From PRDV01 sp963710865 (lineage in GTDB: Bacteria; Babelota; Babeliae; Babelales; Babelaceae), in the NCBI GenBank assembly GCA_963710865.1, contig CAVQBR010000002.1, positions 992,001 through 1,056,000 of the forward strand: DNA of 64,000 nt, in the 5' to 3' direction. This document shows, one piece after another, positions 18,314 through 27,888 of this stretch. The notes under the pieces are model-generated. The model was given only the letters and a program-made list of their open reading frames with translations, made no database searches and was not told the DNA's origin. A program made the translations under genes and the position numbers. Each line of letters begins with the position of its first letter. Positions within the stretch are counted from its first letter, which is position 1.

Positions 18314-18501
18314 CTGTGCCTGTCAGTGTTTTGAAATTAATTGACCTGTTATTTATCGTTTGGCTATGGGTAAAGATACCGTGCAGAGTGTTGGTGAAAA
18401 GGGGCCGCAATAGTTCTTCCCAGATTCGGTATAATTTTAAGTAAGACAGTCCTTCTGCAGGCTCTTATGATATGATATCGTCCTTGGCAGTATGACAGAA
18501 G

Positions 18502-18529
18502 TTTACAAAGTCACCATACATGTTAGAAT
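18502..18529 (+). promoter_or_regulatory. Array promoter, gene 3
   Basis: TTTACA (18502-18507), 16-base spacer, TAGAAT (18524-18529), with the same leader. A short ATAACTAA duplication lies between the leader and the ribosome-binding site. Confidence 0.75.
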
Positions 18530-18582
18530 ATAAATTGATATGATTTTCAAAAATAACTAAATAACTAACGGAGTTCTCTGTT

Positions 18583-19974
18583 ATGAACCGATTTATGACT
18601 CAAAATTCGATGATGAAAGTATTTTTTGTAAGTGTACTCCTGCTCATTCCTTCACTGTATGGGATGGTTGCCGAACTGACCGAAGAAGCGCCATCAATAC
18701 TGAGGCAATTAGAGCGTGATGGGGCTACCCCATTACACATAGCTGCCTATTGTGATCGCGTAGAAGAGATTGAGAAATTGATCGCAGAAGGAGCCTCTAC
18801 TGATGCGAAGGATCTTAGGGGTGCTACTGTTCTGTATAGTGCAGCTGAAAAAGGAAACGTGAGAGCTATCCAGTGTCTTCTTGAACATGGTGCCAGAATT
18901 GATGAGTCCGGAGGTGGCAACTCGCCATTAGAAGGTGCAGTTCTGTATGGTCGCGTGCAAGCTACTGAATTGCTTCTTAAAAGGGGAGCTCAGATGGGGG
19001 ATAATTTATTGAATCTGGCGGCTAGGCTGGGCCATGAAGGGGTCATGGAAGTATTGATTCGCTTCGGTGCAGATATAAATCGTGTGAGTAAGTCGTTTGC
19101 TGGCGACGAGAGCCCGCTACTATGTGCAACTAGACGTAGGCATATAGGGTGTGTGCAATTATTGATACGTAGCGGAGTAGATCTTGGCAGGCCGAGTTGT
19201 ACAGTATTGGAGAATGCTGAAGTGCAATCTAGTTTTAAGATTCCTCGAAGCTTCGAGTGTGAAAAGGCGCTTATAGATGCTGGATTGCCGGTGGGTCCTG
19301 AGCTCATGAGGGAACCGCTTTATGCAAATAATCTTGCTCTCCTTCGCATATTTGCTAAGGCTCGCCCTGAAGGCATTACCGAAGTTTCGGAGTTATCAAA
19401 GAGACGAGCAGACTGGCGGGGTTCTATTTTGCACGTGCCCGAAGCTGTGCAAAATGCCGCGAAAGACTATGTTGAAAAGCGTGCTTCCTATTTCTCTACG
19501 AGATATGTCTCTGAGAGAAGGTTTCAGCGGGGAGATAATCCTAATGCTCTGTTTGCGGTAGCTGCCTATTTTCTCGATTGGCAAATTCTGCGGATTTTTA
19601 AGCATCAATGGCGTGCCCAATTACGATCATGGCGTGATCAAGATGGAAAGAATCTGCTTATGGGAGCTCTTGAAATGCAGGATCGTAACGCATTGTTTTG
19701 GTTCTTGGAAGAAAATATTTGTGATATCAAGGATGTAGATGTAAACGGTTCTGATGCCCTGAAGCTAGCACTTCATCTGGGTAATAGGTTGTTGATAAAT
19801 GATATTCTTAGGGGTGGAGCCCCAGTGACACTAGAACATCTCATCTGTGCCACAGCTTTCAGCGACTATGAAATAGTAGCCAAGCTTGCGCTGCTCTATA
19901 GATATAGCGAATGTCCATACGAGTATCAGCCGGCTGGCCTGAATTTTTTCCGGTACTGCCTATTTCCTCGATAG
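18583..19974 (+). CDS. Secreted ankyrin-repeat protein, array gene 3 (short form)
   Basis: 463 residues, about 220 fewer than genes 1 and 2. Signal peptide (KVFFVSVLLLIPSLYG) and the same ELTEEAPSILRQLERDG start, but only about six or seven ankyrin repeats before the C-terminal module (FAVAAYFLDWQILRIFK, LRSWRDQDGKNLLMGALEM). The usual tail PAGLNFFR is not followed by a stop. It reads on into YCLFPR and then stops, because the gene runs out of frame into a second copy of the C-terminal module (19958-20335). The product therefore carries a 6-residue foreign tail. A deletion or recombination between paralogues best explains this. Confidence 0.85.
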   Translation: MNRFMTQNSMMKVFFVSVLLLIPSLYGMVAELTEEAPSILRQLERDGATPLHIAAYCDRVEEIEKLIAEGASTDAKDLRGATVLYSAAEKGNVRAIQCLLEHGARIDESGGGNSPLEGAVLYGRVQATELLLKRGAQMGDNLLNLAARLGHEGVMEVLIRFGADINRVSKSFAGDESPLLCATRRRHIGCVQLLIRSGVDLGRPSCTVLENAEVQSSFKIPRSFECEKALIDAGLPVGPELMREPLYANNLALLRIFAKARPEGITEVSELSKRRADWRGSILHVPEAVQNAAKDYVEKRASYFSTRYVSERRFQRGDNPNALFAVAAYFLDWQILRIFKHQWRAQLRSWRDQDGKNLLMGALEMQDRNALFWFLEENICDIKDVDVNGSDALKLALHLGNRLLINDILRGGAPVTLEHLICATAFSDYEIVAKLALLYRYSECPYEYQPAGLNFFRYCLFPR

Positions 19975-20335
19975 GCAAATTCTGCGGATTTTTAAGAATC
20001 AATGGCGTGACCAATTACGATCATGGCGTGATCAAGATGGAAAGAATCTGCTCATGGGTGCTCTCGAGATGTTGGACCTCGAAGCCTTATGCTGGATCTT
20101 AGAAGAGAAGTTTTGCGATATCAATGATTGCGATTCTGAGCACCATGATGCGCTTTGGCTGGCTATTGGCATAGGTAATGTGAAGTATCTTAAGGAGATT
20201 CTTTCAGCTGGAGCCCAAGTAACGGGAGAACATCTCGTCTATGCCGCATCTCTTAAGAACTTTGAAATAGTAGCCAAGCTTGCAGCGCTCTTTAGATATC
20301 CAGATAAGCTAGTAGCTCTGAATTTGTTCCGGTAA
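19958..20335 (+). pseudogene. Orphan C-terminal module of an ankyrin-array protein
   Basis: In a different frame from gene 3, overlapping its last codons, DNA encodes AYFLDRQILRIFKNQWRDQ, then LRSWRDQDGKNLLMGALEM, DSEHHDALWLAIG and a tail VALNLFR, exactly the array's C-terminal module. It has no signal peptide, promoter or ankyrin block; an internal ATG at 20054 could give at most 93 residues. It is the remains of a paralogue whose front part was lost, or a tandem copy of the module broken from gene 3 by a frameshift. Confidence 0.75.
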
Positions 20336-20406
20336 CACTTTTGCCTTTGCTTACCAGGCCTGGGACAGTTTAGAAATGTTCCAATGGGACGCGAAGGAGT
20401 TCAGCA

Positions 20407-22659
20407 ATGAACCGACTAATGATCCAAAAATCGATTATGAGAGCATTTTTTATAGGGGCTCTCATGCTTATCCCTTCACTGAATGGGATGGTAGCCGAGC
20501 TGACTGCCAAGGAGGCATCAGTAATTGAAGAATTAAAGCTTGGCGGCGCTACTCCATTGCATATAGCAGCATATTTTGATCACGTAGAAGTGCTCGAGGG
20601 ATTGCTCACAGAGGGGACTGCTGTAAGTGCTCGAGATAATGATTGGTCCACTGCCCTGCATATTGCTGCAGAAAGAGGAAATGTAAGAGCAGTAGGCTGT
20701 CTGCTTGCGCATGGGAGTGAGATAGAAGCCCAAAATATATTCGGTTTTACTCCATTACATTGTGCGGCTAAGAACGGTTTGCAAGAAGTTATTGAGATTC
20801 TGATCGCGAGTGGTGCGCCGGTCAATGTTGAAGACTTAGACGGTAAAACTCCCCTTGCATTTGCAGCATGCAATGGCCACCTAGAAACAGTGAGGAGGCT
20901 GTTAGATAGGGGAGCAACTGTTAATGAGAAGATGCTTTTGTTGCTCATAATCAAGGGTGATTGGGCATTGATTACAGAATTGCTTATTGAGCGAGGGGTG
21001 GCGATCGATGTTAACGCGTATTATCCCTTGGGATATTTTGCAGGTAGCGGCTGCTTAGATATCATGAGACAGCTACTGCTGAGAGTAGGAAGTGAACTGA
21101 CTAACAAGCGTTACCAGGAGTTATTTCTGGAAGCGGCTGAAGGTGGTTGTGTAGAAATGGTTGCATTTCTTCTGACCAATGGAGCTCGAATAAATGAACC
21201 TGACGAGTTTGGTAAGACGGCATTGTATTATGCTGTTGCTCGAGGTCATCTAGAAGCGACTGTATTTCTTCTTTCAGAAGGCGCTCTGATCGAAGATCGC
21301 AGTCTTTTACATGCGGCTGCTATGGGAGGAAATATAAGAATTGTAGACTTGCTACTTCGTTCTGGAGCAGAAATAAATTCTCTCCATCGTGATGATGGTC
21401 GTACTCCATTAGAATATGCGGCAAGAAATGGACAGGTAGAAGCAGTGCAATTTTTGATAGGCAGTGGAGCGCACCTAGAGTATTTGAATGAGCCTATTTT
21501 CTTGTCTCATCAGATGCGGGAGCTTGCATGTGCAAAGTTACTTTTCGAAGCTGAATCGCCAATAAGTTCAGTAACGGCTCAAAGGGAGGTGCATACTGGT
21601 AATCTCACTATTGTGCGTATGTTAATTAAGGCTCATCCTGAATGTATCATAGGAGTCTTGACGAGTTCAGAAAGATCCGCGTTTGGTCCTGCAGTAAGAG
21701 TCCCTGTTGATGTGCGAAGTGCTGCGAAAGATTATTTTGAAAAACGGGGCTACTATATCTCTGAGAAAAGATTTCTGGAGGGCGATAATCCTGATTCCGT
21801 GTTTGCTGTGGCTGCCTATTTTCTCGATTGGCAGGTCCTGAAAATCTTTAAAGATCTATGGCTTGAGAAAATGAGATCATGGCGTGATGCAGAAGAAAGA
21901 AACTTGCTCATGGGAGCGATTGAGATGTTGGACAGAGACGCCGTACATTGGTTCTTGGATGAAAAGCTTTGTTCTCTTGATGACGTAGACATGAGAGGAT
22001 ACGATGCTCTCTGTTTTGCGATTCGAACGGGAGATATGGTTTTAATTAATGAGATTGCTTCAAGTGCTCGATCGATGGTGTGTTCGAAAGCTCTTGAACT
22101 GGCCGAGAGGATGGGCAAGCCTTCGATAATTCGTATGTTAGCTGTGTCTCATCCGAGGTGTATAGAATATGTTGAGGGACTCCGCTCAGCTAAAGAGTAC
22201 TTTAGAAAACGCGAATCATATTTACAAGGGCGTTTTCACGAAGAAGATAAACCTGATGCGGTATGTGCGGCTGCCGCCTTTTTTCACGATTGGCACGTTC
22301 TGAGGATTTTCAAGGACCAATGGCTTGAGCATTTGCGAGCATATCGTGATGTAGGTAAGAATTTGCTCATGAGGGCTCTTGAGGCGTTAGATCGGGATGC
22401 ACTCTGTTGGCTTTTAGAAGAGAGGATTTGTTCTCTTGATGACGTAGACTCTGAAGGACACGACGTTCTTTGCATTGCGATTAGAATAGGTAATATGTTG
22501 CTGATTAATGATGTTATTTCCAGTGGTATAGAAATAAGGCCAGTTCATCTACTTTATGCTGCATTTCGTAAGAACTTTGAAATAGTAGCCAGGCTTGCAC
22601 TGCTCTATAGATATAGTGCATGTCAAAATAAGCCTGCCGGTCTGAATTTTTTTCGGTAA
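20407..22659 (+). CDS. Secreted ankyrin-repeat protein, array gene 4 (two C-terminal modules)
   Basis: 750 residues: signal peptide (MRAFFIGALMLIPSLNG), divergent start VAELTAKEASVIEELKLGG, about ten ankyrin repeats, then two copies in frame of the C-terminal module. The first has DSVFAVAAYFLDWQVLKIFK and MRSWRDAEERNLLMGAIEM; the second has DAVCAAAAFFHDWHVLRIFK and LRAYRDVGKNLLMRALEAL, and ends PAGLNFFR. AAGGAG precedes the ATG. Unlike the other array genes, no array promoter lies in the 71-base gap upstream, so it is probably transcribed with gene 3 and the orphan module. Confidence 0.87.
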   Translation: MNRLMIQKSIMRAFFIGALMLIPSLNGMVAELTAKEASVIEELKLGGATPLHIAAYFDHVEVLEGLLTEGTAVSARDNDWSTALHIAAERGNVRAVGCLLAHGSEIEAQNIFGFTPLHCAAKNGLQEVIEILIASGAPVNVEDLDGKTPLAFAACNGHLETVRRLLDRGATVNEKMLLLLIIKGDWALITELLIERGVAIDVNAYYPLGYFAGSGCLDIMRQLLLRVGSELTNKRYQELFLEAAEGGCVEMVAFLLTNGARINEPDEFGKTALYYAVARGHLEATVFLLSEGALIEDRSLLHAAAMGGNIRIVDLLLRSGAEINSLHRDDGRTPLEYAARNGQVEAVQFLIGSGAHLEYLNEPIFLSHQMRELACAKLLFEAESPISSVTAQREVHTGNLTIVRMLIKAHPECIIGVLTSSERSAFGPAVRVPVDVRSAAKDYFEKRGYYISEKRFLEGDNPDSVFAVAAYFLDWQVLKIFKDLWLEKMRSWRDAEERNLLMGAIEMLDRDAVHWFLDEKLCSLDDVDMRGYDALCFAIRTGDMVLINEIASSARSMVCSKALELAERMGKPSIIRMLAVSHPRCIEYVEGLRSAKEYFRKRESYLQGRFHEEDKPDAVCAAAAFFHDWHVLRIFKDQWLEHLRAYRDVGKNLLMRALEALDRDALCWLLEERICSLDDVDSEGHDVLCIAIRIGNMLLINDVISSGIEIRPVHLLYAAFRKNFEIVARLALLYRYSACQNKPAGLNFFR

Positions 22660-22675
22660 GTAGTCCAACAGAATG

Positions 22676-22890
22676 TTTGCAGGTCCAAGTGTATTGCCTG
22701 CCAGGACAGTAGTCCGATTTTGAGCTGAGTAATATAGGTGCTAATTCATTCTCAATGCGGGCAATATGGCCCGAATAGAGCTGTTTCTCTGTAAAAGTGA
22801 ATAATGTGAAGAACGAGAGCTATTGCGAGAAGAGCTTCTAGGGTGAAAAAGGAGCTACCAAAGTTCTCTATTCTGAGCATTTTCATATGG
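22676..22890 (-). pseudogene. Degraded fragment of the thpR 3' end (older copy)
   Basis: The minus-strand DNA matches the 3' part of the intact thpR gene at 27889 and, more closely, the fragment at 25232. Shared blocks include GCCAGGACAGTAGTCCG, GCGGGCAATATGGCCCGAAT and TAGGGTGAAAAAGGAGCTACC. The last codons of thpR and the 30 bases after ACAGGTCC are missing. No product is possible. It lies between array genes 4 and 5. Confidence 0.7.
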
Positions 22891-22931
22891 CTGCTTCATG
22901 GCTAGGGATACCGTGTTTCATAGGATTGGGC

Positions 22932-22959
22932 TTGACAGATTGTCCAGGTTTGTTATAAT
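22932..22959 (+). promoter_or_regulatory. Array promoter, gene 5 (consensus)
   Basis: TTGACA (22932-22937), 16-base spacer, TATAAT (22954-22959): a perfect consensus pair and so probably the strongest of the set. The shared leader ATAAATTAATATGATTTCC follows. Confidence 0.85.
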
Positions 22960-23002
22960 ATAAATTAATATGATTTCCAAAATAACTAAAAGGAGTTCCT
23001 GT

Positions 23003-25225
23003 ATGAACCGGCTTACGCGAAACTGGATGATGAAACTATTGTTTGTAAGTTTTCTTATGCTTCCTTCTTTGTATGGAATGATAGCAGAACTGACCGAGGA
23101 AGCACCATCGATACTGAGACAATTAGTGGGCGATGGGGCCACTCCATTGCACGTAGCTGCTTATTATGATCGTGTAGATGAGGTTGAGAGATTGATCTCA
23201 GAAGGAGCACCTATAGATGCGAAAAATGTTAAGGGCGCTACTCCGTTGCATTTTGCTGCTAAAAGAGGAAGCTTGCGAGCTGTCCAGAGTCTTCTTGCCC
23301 ACAAAGCAGACGCGAATGCATATGATGCTTTGGGATTTTCGCCTCTGTATTATGCAACCCAAGAACGGAAACTACCGGTGATACGATTTCTCCTAGAAAA
23401 CGGGGCAAACATTTTGAAAGAAGGATTAGATAAGCCGACTACTTCCGTACACAGAGCCGCTCTCAATGGCGATCTGGCTGCACTTGAATGTATGTTTCAC
23501 ATTAAAGGCCCTCAGCATTGTATGGCATATATTCATCATTGTTCGATGAGTCCATTACATTGTGCAGCTGAGAGTGGCAGTAGGGCGGTTGTAGATTTCT
23601 TGATTCAAAATGGAGAAGCGGTCAGTGCTCGAGATAAAGATGGTAATACTCCGCTTTTAATTGCAGCTCGGCATGGGAAGCTGGATGCTCTTGGATGCTT
23701 ACTAGATAGCGGAGCAGGTCTTGCTGAAGAGAATAAAGGTAAGCAAGCGCTGCATTATGCTGCTGAGTCTGGTCACTGTGATACAATAGTGGTATTGATG
23801 CGATTGGGAGCTGCTAAGCTTAAGGTTGATGAATCAAAGCGAACTGCCCTGCACCTTGCCGCTTATGCCGGGCATAAAGCTGCCGTTGAGCTTTTGATTG
23901 CATGTGGATTGCCTGTAGATTGTGAGGACGGTTTTCGCAGGACTCCACTCTCACTTGCAGCTTGTTATGGTCATGTGGATGTAGTTGAGTGTTTATTAAA
24001 TTTAGGTGCAAACATTGGACAAAAGAATGGTTTAGGTATGACGGTCCTGCATCGTGCTGCTATGGGCGGTCATGTTGCTGTGCTTGAATTGCTCATCAGT
24101 CGTGGTGCTCCTGGTATTGCAAGCAAAGATGGCTACGGAAATACCCCATTTTTAATCGCCGCTAAATTTGGTCACCTGGCTGCAATGAGGTGCTTAGTTA
24201 CGCACGGAGCAAGTGTTGAAGAGGAAAATTGCCATAATTATAGAGCTGTGAACTACGCTGCAGAACAAGGTCATACAGAAGCATTCAAATTTCTTATCAA
24301 TCAGAAGGCTGATGTTAATTATTATTCCCGCCTTACTCGATCGCCTATCCATTGTGCAGTAGGGGCTCGTACACTGGGGGCCGTTAAACTGCTTTTACAA
24401 AGCGGAGCTCAGGTTAATTCCTGGCAAGACTTGCTGACAACCGCAATTCATTCTGGCAGTGTTGAGATGATTGAATTGATCCTTACAGAAGGGGCAGATA
24501 TTAATGGGATTGATAGTCAGGGTGAAACGGCACTATCTATTGCAGCTTATGGTGGCAGGATAAAAGTTATTAGATGCCTTCTAGGCCGAGGTGCAAGTGT
24601 TCAACTTTCAAAGGTGGGCCATCGATTTGAGACGGTGGTTCGTATGGTCATGAATGCTTATCTGTTAAGGAAAGAGTATGATACTTGTCAGATGCATTTG
24701 AAGAATGAAAAAATTCCGATTCCATCTGTTGTAAGAACGGCTGGAGAAGGATATCTAAAGAATAGAGAATTCTATCTAACTCGAGGGCGATTTCAAGAGG
24801 GAGATGACCCAGACGCTGTATTCCAAGTTGCCGCCTACTTTCTAGATTTAGAGGTTATGAAGATCTTTAAGGATCAATGGCTTGAGAAACTGAGATCATG
24901 GCGCTATTCAGAAGGTAAGAATCTGATCATGGAGGCACTTGAAATGTTTGACCAAGCAGCTCTGAAGTGGCTCCTAGCAGAGAAGATTTGTACTATCAGC
25001 GATGTAGATTCTGAAGGGCATGATGCCCTCTGGCATGCAATTGAATTGGGTGAATTGTCGTTTGTTAACGAAATTCTTTCTGGTGATGCGCAAGTAACGC
25101 AAGAACATCTCATCCATGCTGCATCCTTTAAGAATTGTGAAATAGTAGCCAGGCTTGCAGTGCTCTATAGATATAGTGCCTGGCCAAATGAGCATAGGCC
25201 ATCTGGTCTGAATTTTTTTCGGTAA
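23003..25225 (+). CDS. Secreted ankyrin-repeat protein, array gene 5
   Basis: 740 residues from the ATG at 23003 (AAAAGGAG 8 bases upstream). An in-frame ATG at 22970 lies only about 10 bases after the -10 box and in the other array genes is part of the untranslated leader, so I reject it. Signal peptide (KLLFVSFLMLPSLYG), ELTEEAPSILRQL, about 15 ankyrin repeats, including an extra block (KRTALHLAAYAGHKAAVELL through GMTVLHRAAMGGHVAVLELL) absent from genes 1-4, then the C-terminal module with an altered start (PDAVFQVAAYFLDLEVMKIFK) and tail PSGLNFFR. Closely related to gene 6. Inferred exported host-interaction protein. Confidence 0.88.
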   Translation: MNRLTRNWMMKLLFVSFLMLPSLYGMIAELTEEAPSILRQLVGDGATPLHVAAYYDRVDEVERLISEGAPIDAKNVKGATPLHFAAKRGSLRAVQSLLAHKADANAYDALGFSPLYYATQERKLPVIRFLLENGANILKEGLDKPTTSVHRAALNGDLAALECMFHIKGPQHCMAYIHHCSMSPLHCAAESGSRAVVDFLIQNGEAVSARDKDGNTPLLIAARHGKLDALGCLLDSGAGLAEENKGKQALHYAAESGHCDTIVVLMRLGAAKLKVDESKRTALHLAAYAGHKAAVELLIACGLPVDCEDGFRRTPLSLAACYGHVDVVECLLNLGANIGQKNGLGMTVLHRAAMGGHVAVLELLISRGAPGIASKDGYGNTPFLIAAKFGHLAAMRCLVTHGASVEEENCHNYRAVNYAAEQGHTEAFKFLINQKADVNYYSRLTRSPIHCAVGARTLGAVKLLLQSGAQVNSWQDLLTTAIHSGSVEMIELILTEGADINGIDSQGETALSIAAYGGRIKVIRCLLGRGASVQLSKVGHRFETVVRMVMNAYLLRKEYDTCQMHLKNEKIPIPSVVRTAGEGYLKNREFYLTRGRFQEGDDPDAVFQVAAYFLDLEVMKIFKDQWLEKLRSWRYSEGKNLIMEALEMFDQAALKWLLAEKICTISDVDSEGHDALWHAIELGELSFVNEILSGDAQVTQEHLIHAASFKNCEIVARLAVLYRYSAWPNEHRPSGLNFFR

Positions 25226-25231
25226 ATCTAC

Positions 25232-25515
25232 TTACCGTAATTGAACTGTAGCACTAGTAGTATCTACAGGTCCTTCAGGCAGCGTATCGGATGCTTGAAG
25301 GTACAAGTGTGTTGCTTGCCAGGACAGTAGTCCGATTTTGAGCTGAGTAAGATAGGTGCTAATTCATTCTCAATGCGGGCAATATGGCCCGAATAGGGCC
25401 GATTCTCTGTAAGAGCGAATAATGTGTTAAGCTGGAGAGCAAGAGCTATTGCGAGGAGAGCTTCTAGGGTGAAAAAGGAGCTACCAAAGTTCTCTATTCT
25501 GAGCATTTTCATATG
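25232..25515 (-). pseudogene. Broken copy of the thpR 3' end
   Basis: The minus strand retains the exact thpR C-terminal codons (…SATVQLR and stop at 25232-25234), the LPEG-type region, and, in another frame, EALLAIALALQLNTLFALTENRPYSGHIARI, matching thpR EAPEVPALALQLNSLLALTEKRPFSGHITLARI. A frameshift separates the two parts, and the N-terminal half with the first HxT motif is absent. It lies just 6 bases after array gene 5, the same position that intact thpR has relative to gene 6. Confidence 0.85.
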
Positions 25516-25558
25516 GCTGCTTCATGGCTAGGGATGCAGTGTTGTCAAAGGATTGAGT

Positions 25559-25586
25559 TTGACAGATCGGCCAAGTTTGTCATAAT
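25559..25586 (+). promoter_or_regulatory. Array promoter, gene 6
   Basis: TTGACA (25559-25564), 16-base spacer, CATAAT (25581-25586), then the shared leader. One base from consensus in the -10 box. Confidence 0.8.
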
Positions 25587-25629
25587 ATAAATTAATATGA
25601 TTTCCAAAATAACCAAAAGGAGTTCTGGT

Positions 25630-27882
25630 ATGAACCAGCTTACGCGAAACTCGGTGACGAAACTATTGTTTGTAAGTTTTATTATGCTTTCTTCTTTGCA
25701 TGGAATGATAGCAGAGCTGACCGAAGAAGCGCCATCGATACTGAGACAACTAGTGGGCGATGGGGCCACTCCATTGCACGTAGCTGCTTATTATGATCGT
25801 GTAGATGAGGTTGAGAGATTGATCTCAGAAGGAGCACCTATAGATGCGAAAAATGTTAAGGGCGCTACTCCGTTGCATTTTGCTGCTAAAAGAGGAAACT
25901 TGCGAGCTGTGCAGAGTCTTCTTGCCCACAAAGCAGACGCGAATGCATATGATGGTTTGGGATTTTCGCCTCTGTATTATGCAACCCAAGAACGGAAACT
26001 ACCGGTGATACGATTTCTCCTAGAAAACGGGGCAAACATTTTGAAAGAAGGATTAGATAAACAGACTACTTCCATACACAGAGCCGCTCTCAATGGCGAT
26101 CTGGCTGCACTTGAATGTATGTTTCACATTAAAGGCCCTCAGCATTGTATGGCATATATTCATCATTGTTCGATGAGTCCATTACATTGTGCAGCTGAGA
26201 GTGGCAGTAGGGCGGTTGTAGATTTTTTGATTCAAAATGGAGAAAAGGTCAGGGCTCGGGATAAAGATGGTAATACTCCGCTTTTAATTGCCGCTCGGCA
26301 TGGGAAGCTGGATGCTCTTGGATGCTTGCTAGATCGCGGAGCACGCCTTGACGAAGAGAATAATAAAGGTATGCAAGCGCTGCATTATGCTGCTGAGTCT
26401 GGTCACTGTGATACAATAGTGGTATTGGTACGATTGGGGGCTGCTAAGCTTAAAGTTGATGAATCAAAGCAAACTGCCGTGCACCTTGCCGCTTCTGCCG
26501 GGCATAAAGCTGCCGTTGAGCTTCTGATCGCATGTGGATTGCCTCTAGATTGTGAGGACAATTTACGCAGGACTCCTCTCTTGCTTGCAGCTCGTAATGG
26601 TCATGTGGATGTAGTTGAGTGTTTACTAAATTTAGGTGCAAACATTGGTCAAAAGGATAGTTCAGATATGACGGCCCTACATCGTGCGGCTATGGGCGGT
26701 CATGTTGCTGTGCTTGAATTGCTTATCAGTCGCGGTGCGCCTGGTATTGCGAGCAAAAATGACCAGGGAACTACCCCATTTTTAACCGCTGCTCAATTTG
26801 GTCACCTGGCTGCTATGAGGTGCTTAGTTAGGCACGGAGCAAGTGTTGAAGAAGAAGATGACAATAAGTATAGAGCTGTGCAGTATGCTGCGGAGCGAGG
26901 TCACATAGAAACACTCAAATTTCTTATCGATCAGAAGGCTGATGTTAATTATTCTTCCCGCTTTATTAGATCTCCTATCCATTGTGCAGTAGGGTCTCCT
27001 TCACTGGGGGCAGTTAAACTGCTTTTACAAAAGGGAGCTCAGGTTAATTCCTGGCAAGACTTGCTGACAAGCGCAATTCAGTCTGGCAGTGTTGAGATGA
27101 TTGGATTGATCCTCACAGAAGGGGCAGATATTAATGGGATTGATAGTCAGGATGATACGGCACCATCTGTTGCAGCTCGTTGTACCAGGATAAAGGTTAT
27201 TCGATTCCTTCTAGACAAAGGTATGAGTTTTCCGCTGGCTCAACTTTTAATTTTACGCGAGCGATCAGACTTTGCGAAGCTGGTTCGTATGGTCATGAAT
27301 GCTTATCTGTTAAGGAAATGGTATGCTAATTGTCAGATGCATTTGCAGAAGCATTTGAAGAACGAAAAGATTCGGATTCCATCTGCTGTAAGAACGGCTG
27401 GAGAAGGATATCTAAAGAATAGAGAATTCTATCTAACTCAAAGGCGATTTCAAGAGGGAGATGACCCAGACGCTGTATTCCAAGTTGCCGCCTACTTTCT
27501 AGATTTAGAGGTTATGAAGATCTTTAAGAATCAATGGCTTGAGAAATTGAGATCGTGGGGCTATTTAGAAGGTAAGAATCTGCTCATGGAGGCACTTGAA
27601 ATGTTCGACCAAGCAGCTCTGAAGTGGCTCCTAGAAGAGAAGATTTGTACCATCAGCGATGTAGATTCTGACGGGCATGATGTCCTTTGGTATGCAGTTA
27701 AGTCAGGTGAATTGTCGTTTGTTAACGAAATTCTTTCTGGTGATGCCCAAGTAACGCAAGAACATCTCATCCATGCTGCATGCTTTAAGAATTGTGAAAT
27801 AGTAGCCAGGCTTGCAGTGCTCTATAGATATAGTGCCTGGCCAAATGAGCATAGGCCATCTGGTCTGAATTTTTTTCGGTAA
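25630..27882 (+). CDS. Secreted ankyrin-repeat protein, array gene 6
   Basis: 750 residues from the ATG at 25630 (AAAAGGAG upstream). Very close paralogue of gene 5 over its whole length, with scattered substitutions and a few short insertions near the C-terminus (for example MHLQKHLKNEKI). Signal peptide (KLLFVSFIMLSSLHG), about 15 ankyrin repeats, C-terminal module and tail PSGLNFFR. The stop is 6 bases from the convergent stop of thpR. Promoter, gene and adjoining thpR 3' end form the unit that was duplicated to give gene 5. Confidence 0.88.
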   Translation: MNQLTRNSVTKLLFVSFIMLSSLHGMIAELTEEAPSILRQLVGDGATPLHVAAYYDRVDEVERLISEGAPIDAKNVKGATPLHFAAKRGNLRAVQSLLAHKADANAYDGLGFSPLYYATQERKLPVIRFLLENGANILKEGLDKQTTSIHRAALNGDLAALECMFHIKGPQHCMAYIHHCSMSPLHCAAESGSRAVVDFLIQNGEKVRARDKDGNTPLLIAARHGKLDALGCLLDRGARLDEENNKGMQALHYAAESGHCDTIVVLVRLGAAKLKVDESKQTAVHLAASAGHKAAVELLIACGLPLDCEDNLRRTPLLLAARNGHVDVVECLLNLGANIGQKDSSDMTALHRAAMGGHVAVLELLISRGAPGIASKNDQGTTPFLTAAQFGHLAAMRCLVRHGASVEEEDDNKYRAVQYAAERGHIETLKFLIDQKADVNYSSRFIRSPIHCAVGSPSLGAVKLLLQKGAQVNSWQDLLTSAIQSGSVEMIGLILTEGADINGIDSQDDTAPSVAARCTRIKVIRFLLDKGMSFPLAQLLILRERSDFAKLVRMVMNAYLLRKWYANCQMHLQKHLKNEKIRIPSAVRTAGEGYLKNREFYLTQRRFQEGDDPDAVFQVAAYFLDLEVMKIFKNQWLEKLRSWGYLEGKNLLMEALEMFDQAALKWLLEEKICTISDVDSDGHDVLWYAVKSGELSFVNEILSGDAQVTQEHLIHAACFKNCEIVARLAVLYRYSAWPNEHRPSGLNFFR

Positions 27883-27888
27883 ATCTAC

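Noticed and set aside
22970..23002. Alternative ATG starts of array genes 5 and 6 inside the leader
   Set aside because: The same ATG in array gene 1 runs directly into a stop, it lies about 10 bases from the -10 box, and it lacks a ribosome-binding site; the inner ATG has AAGGAG.
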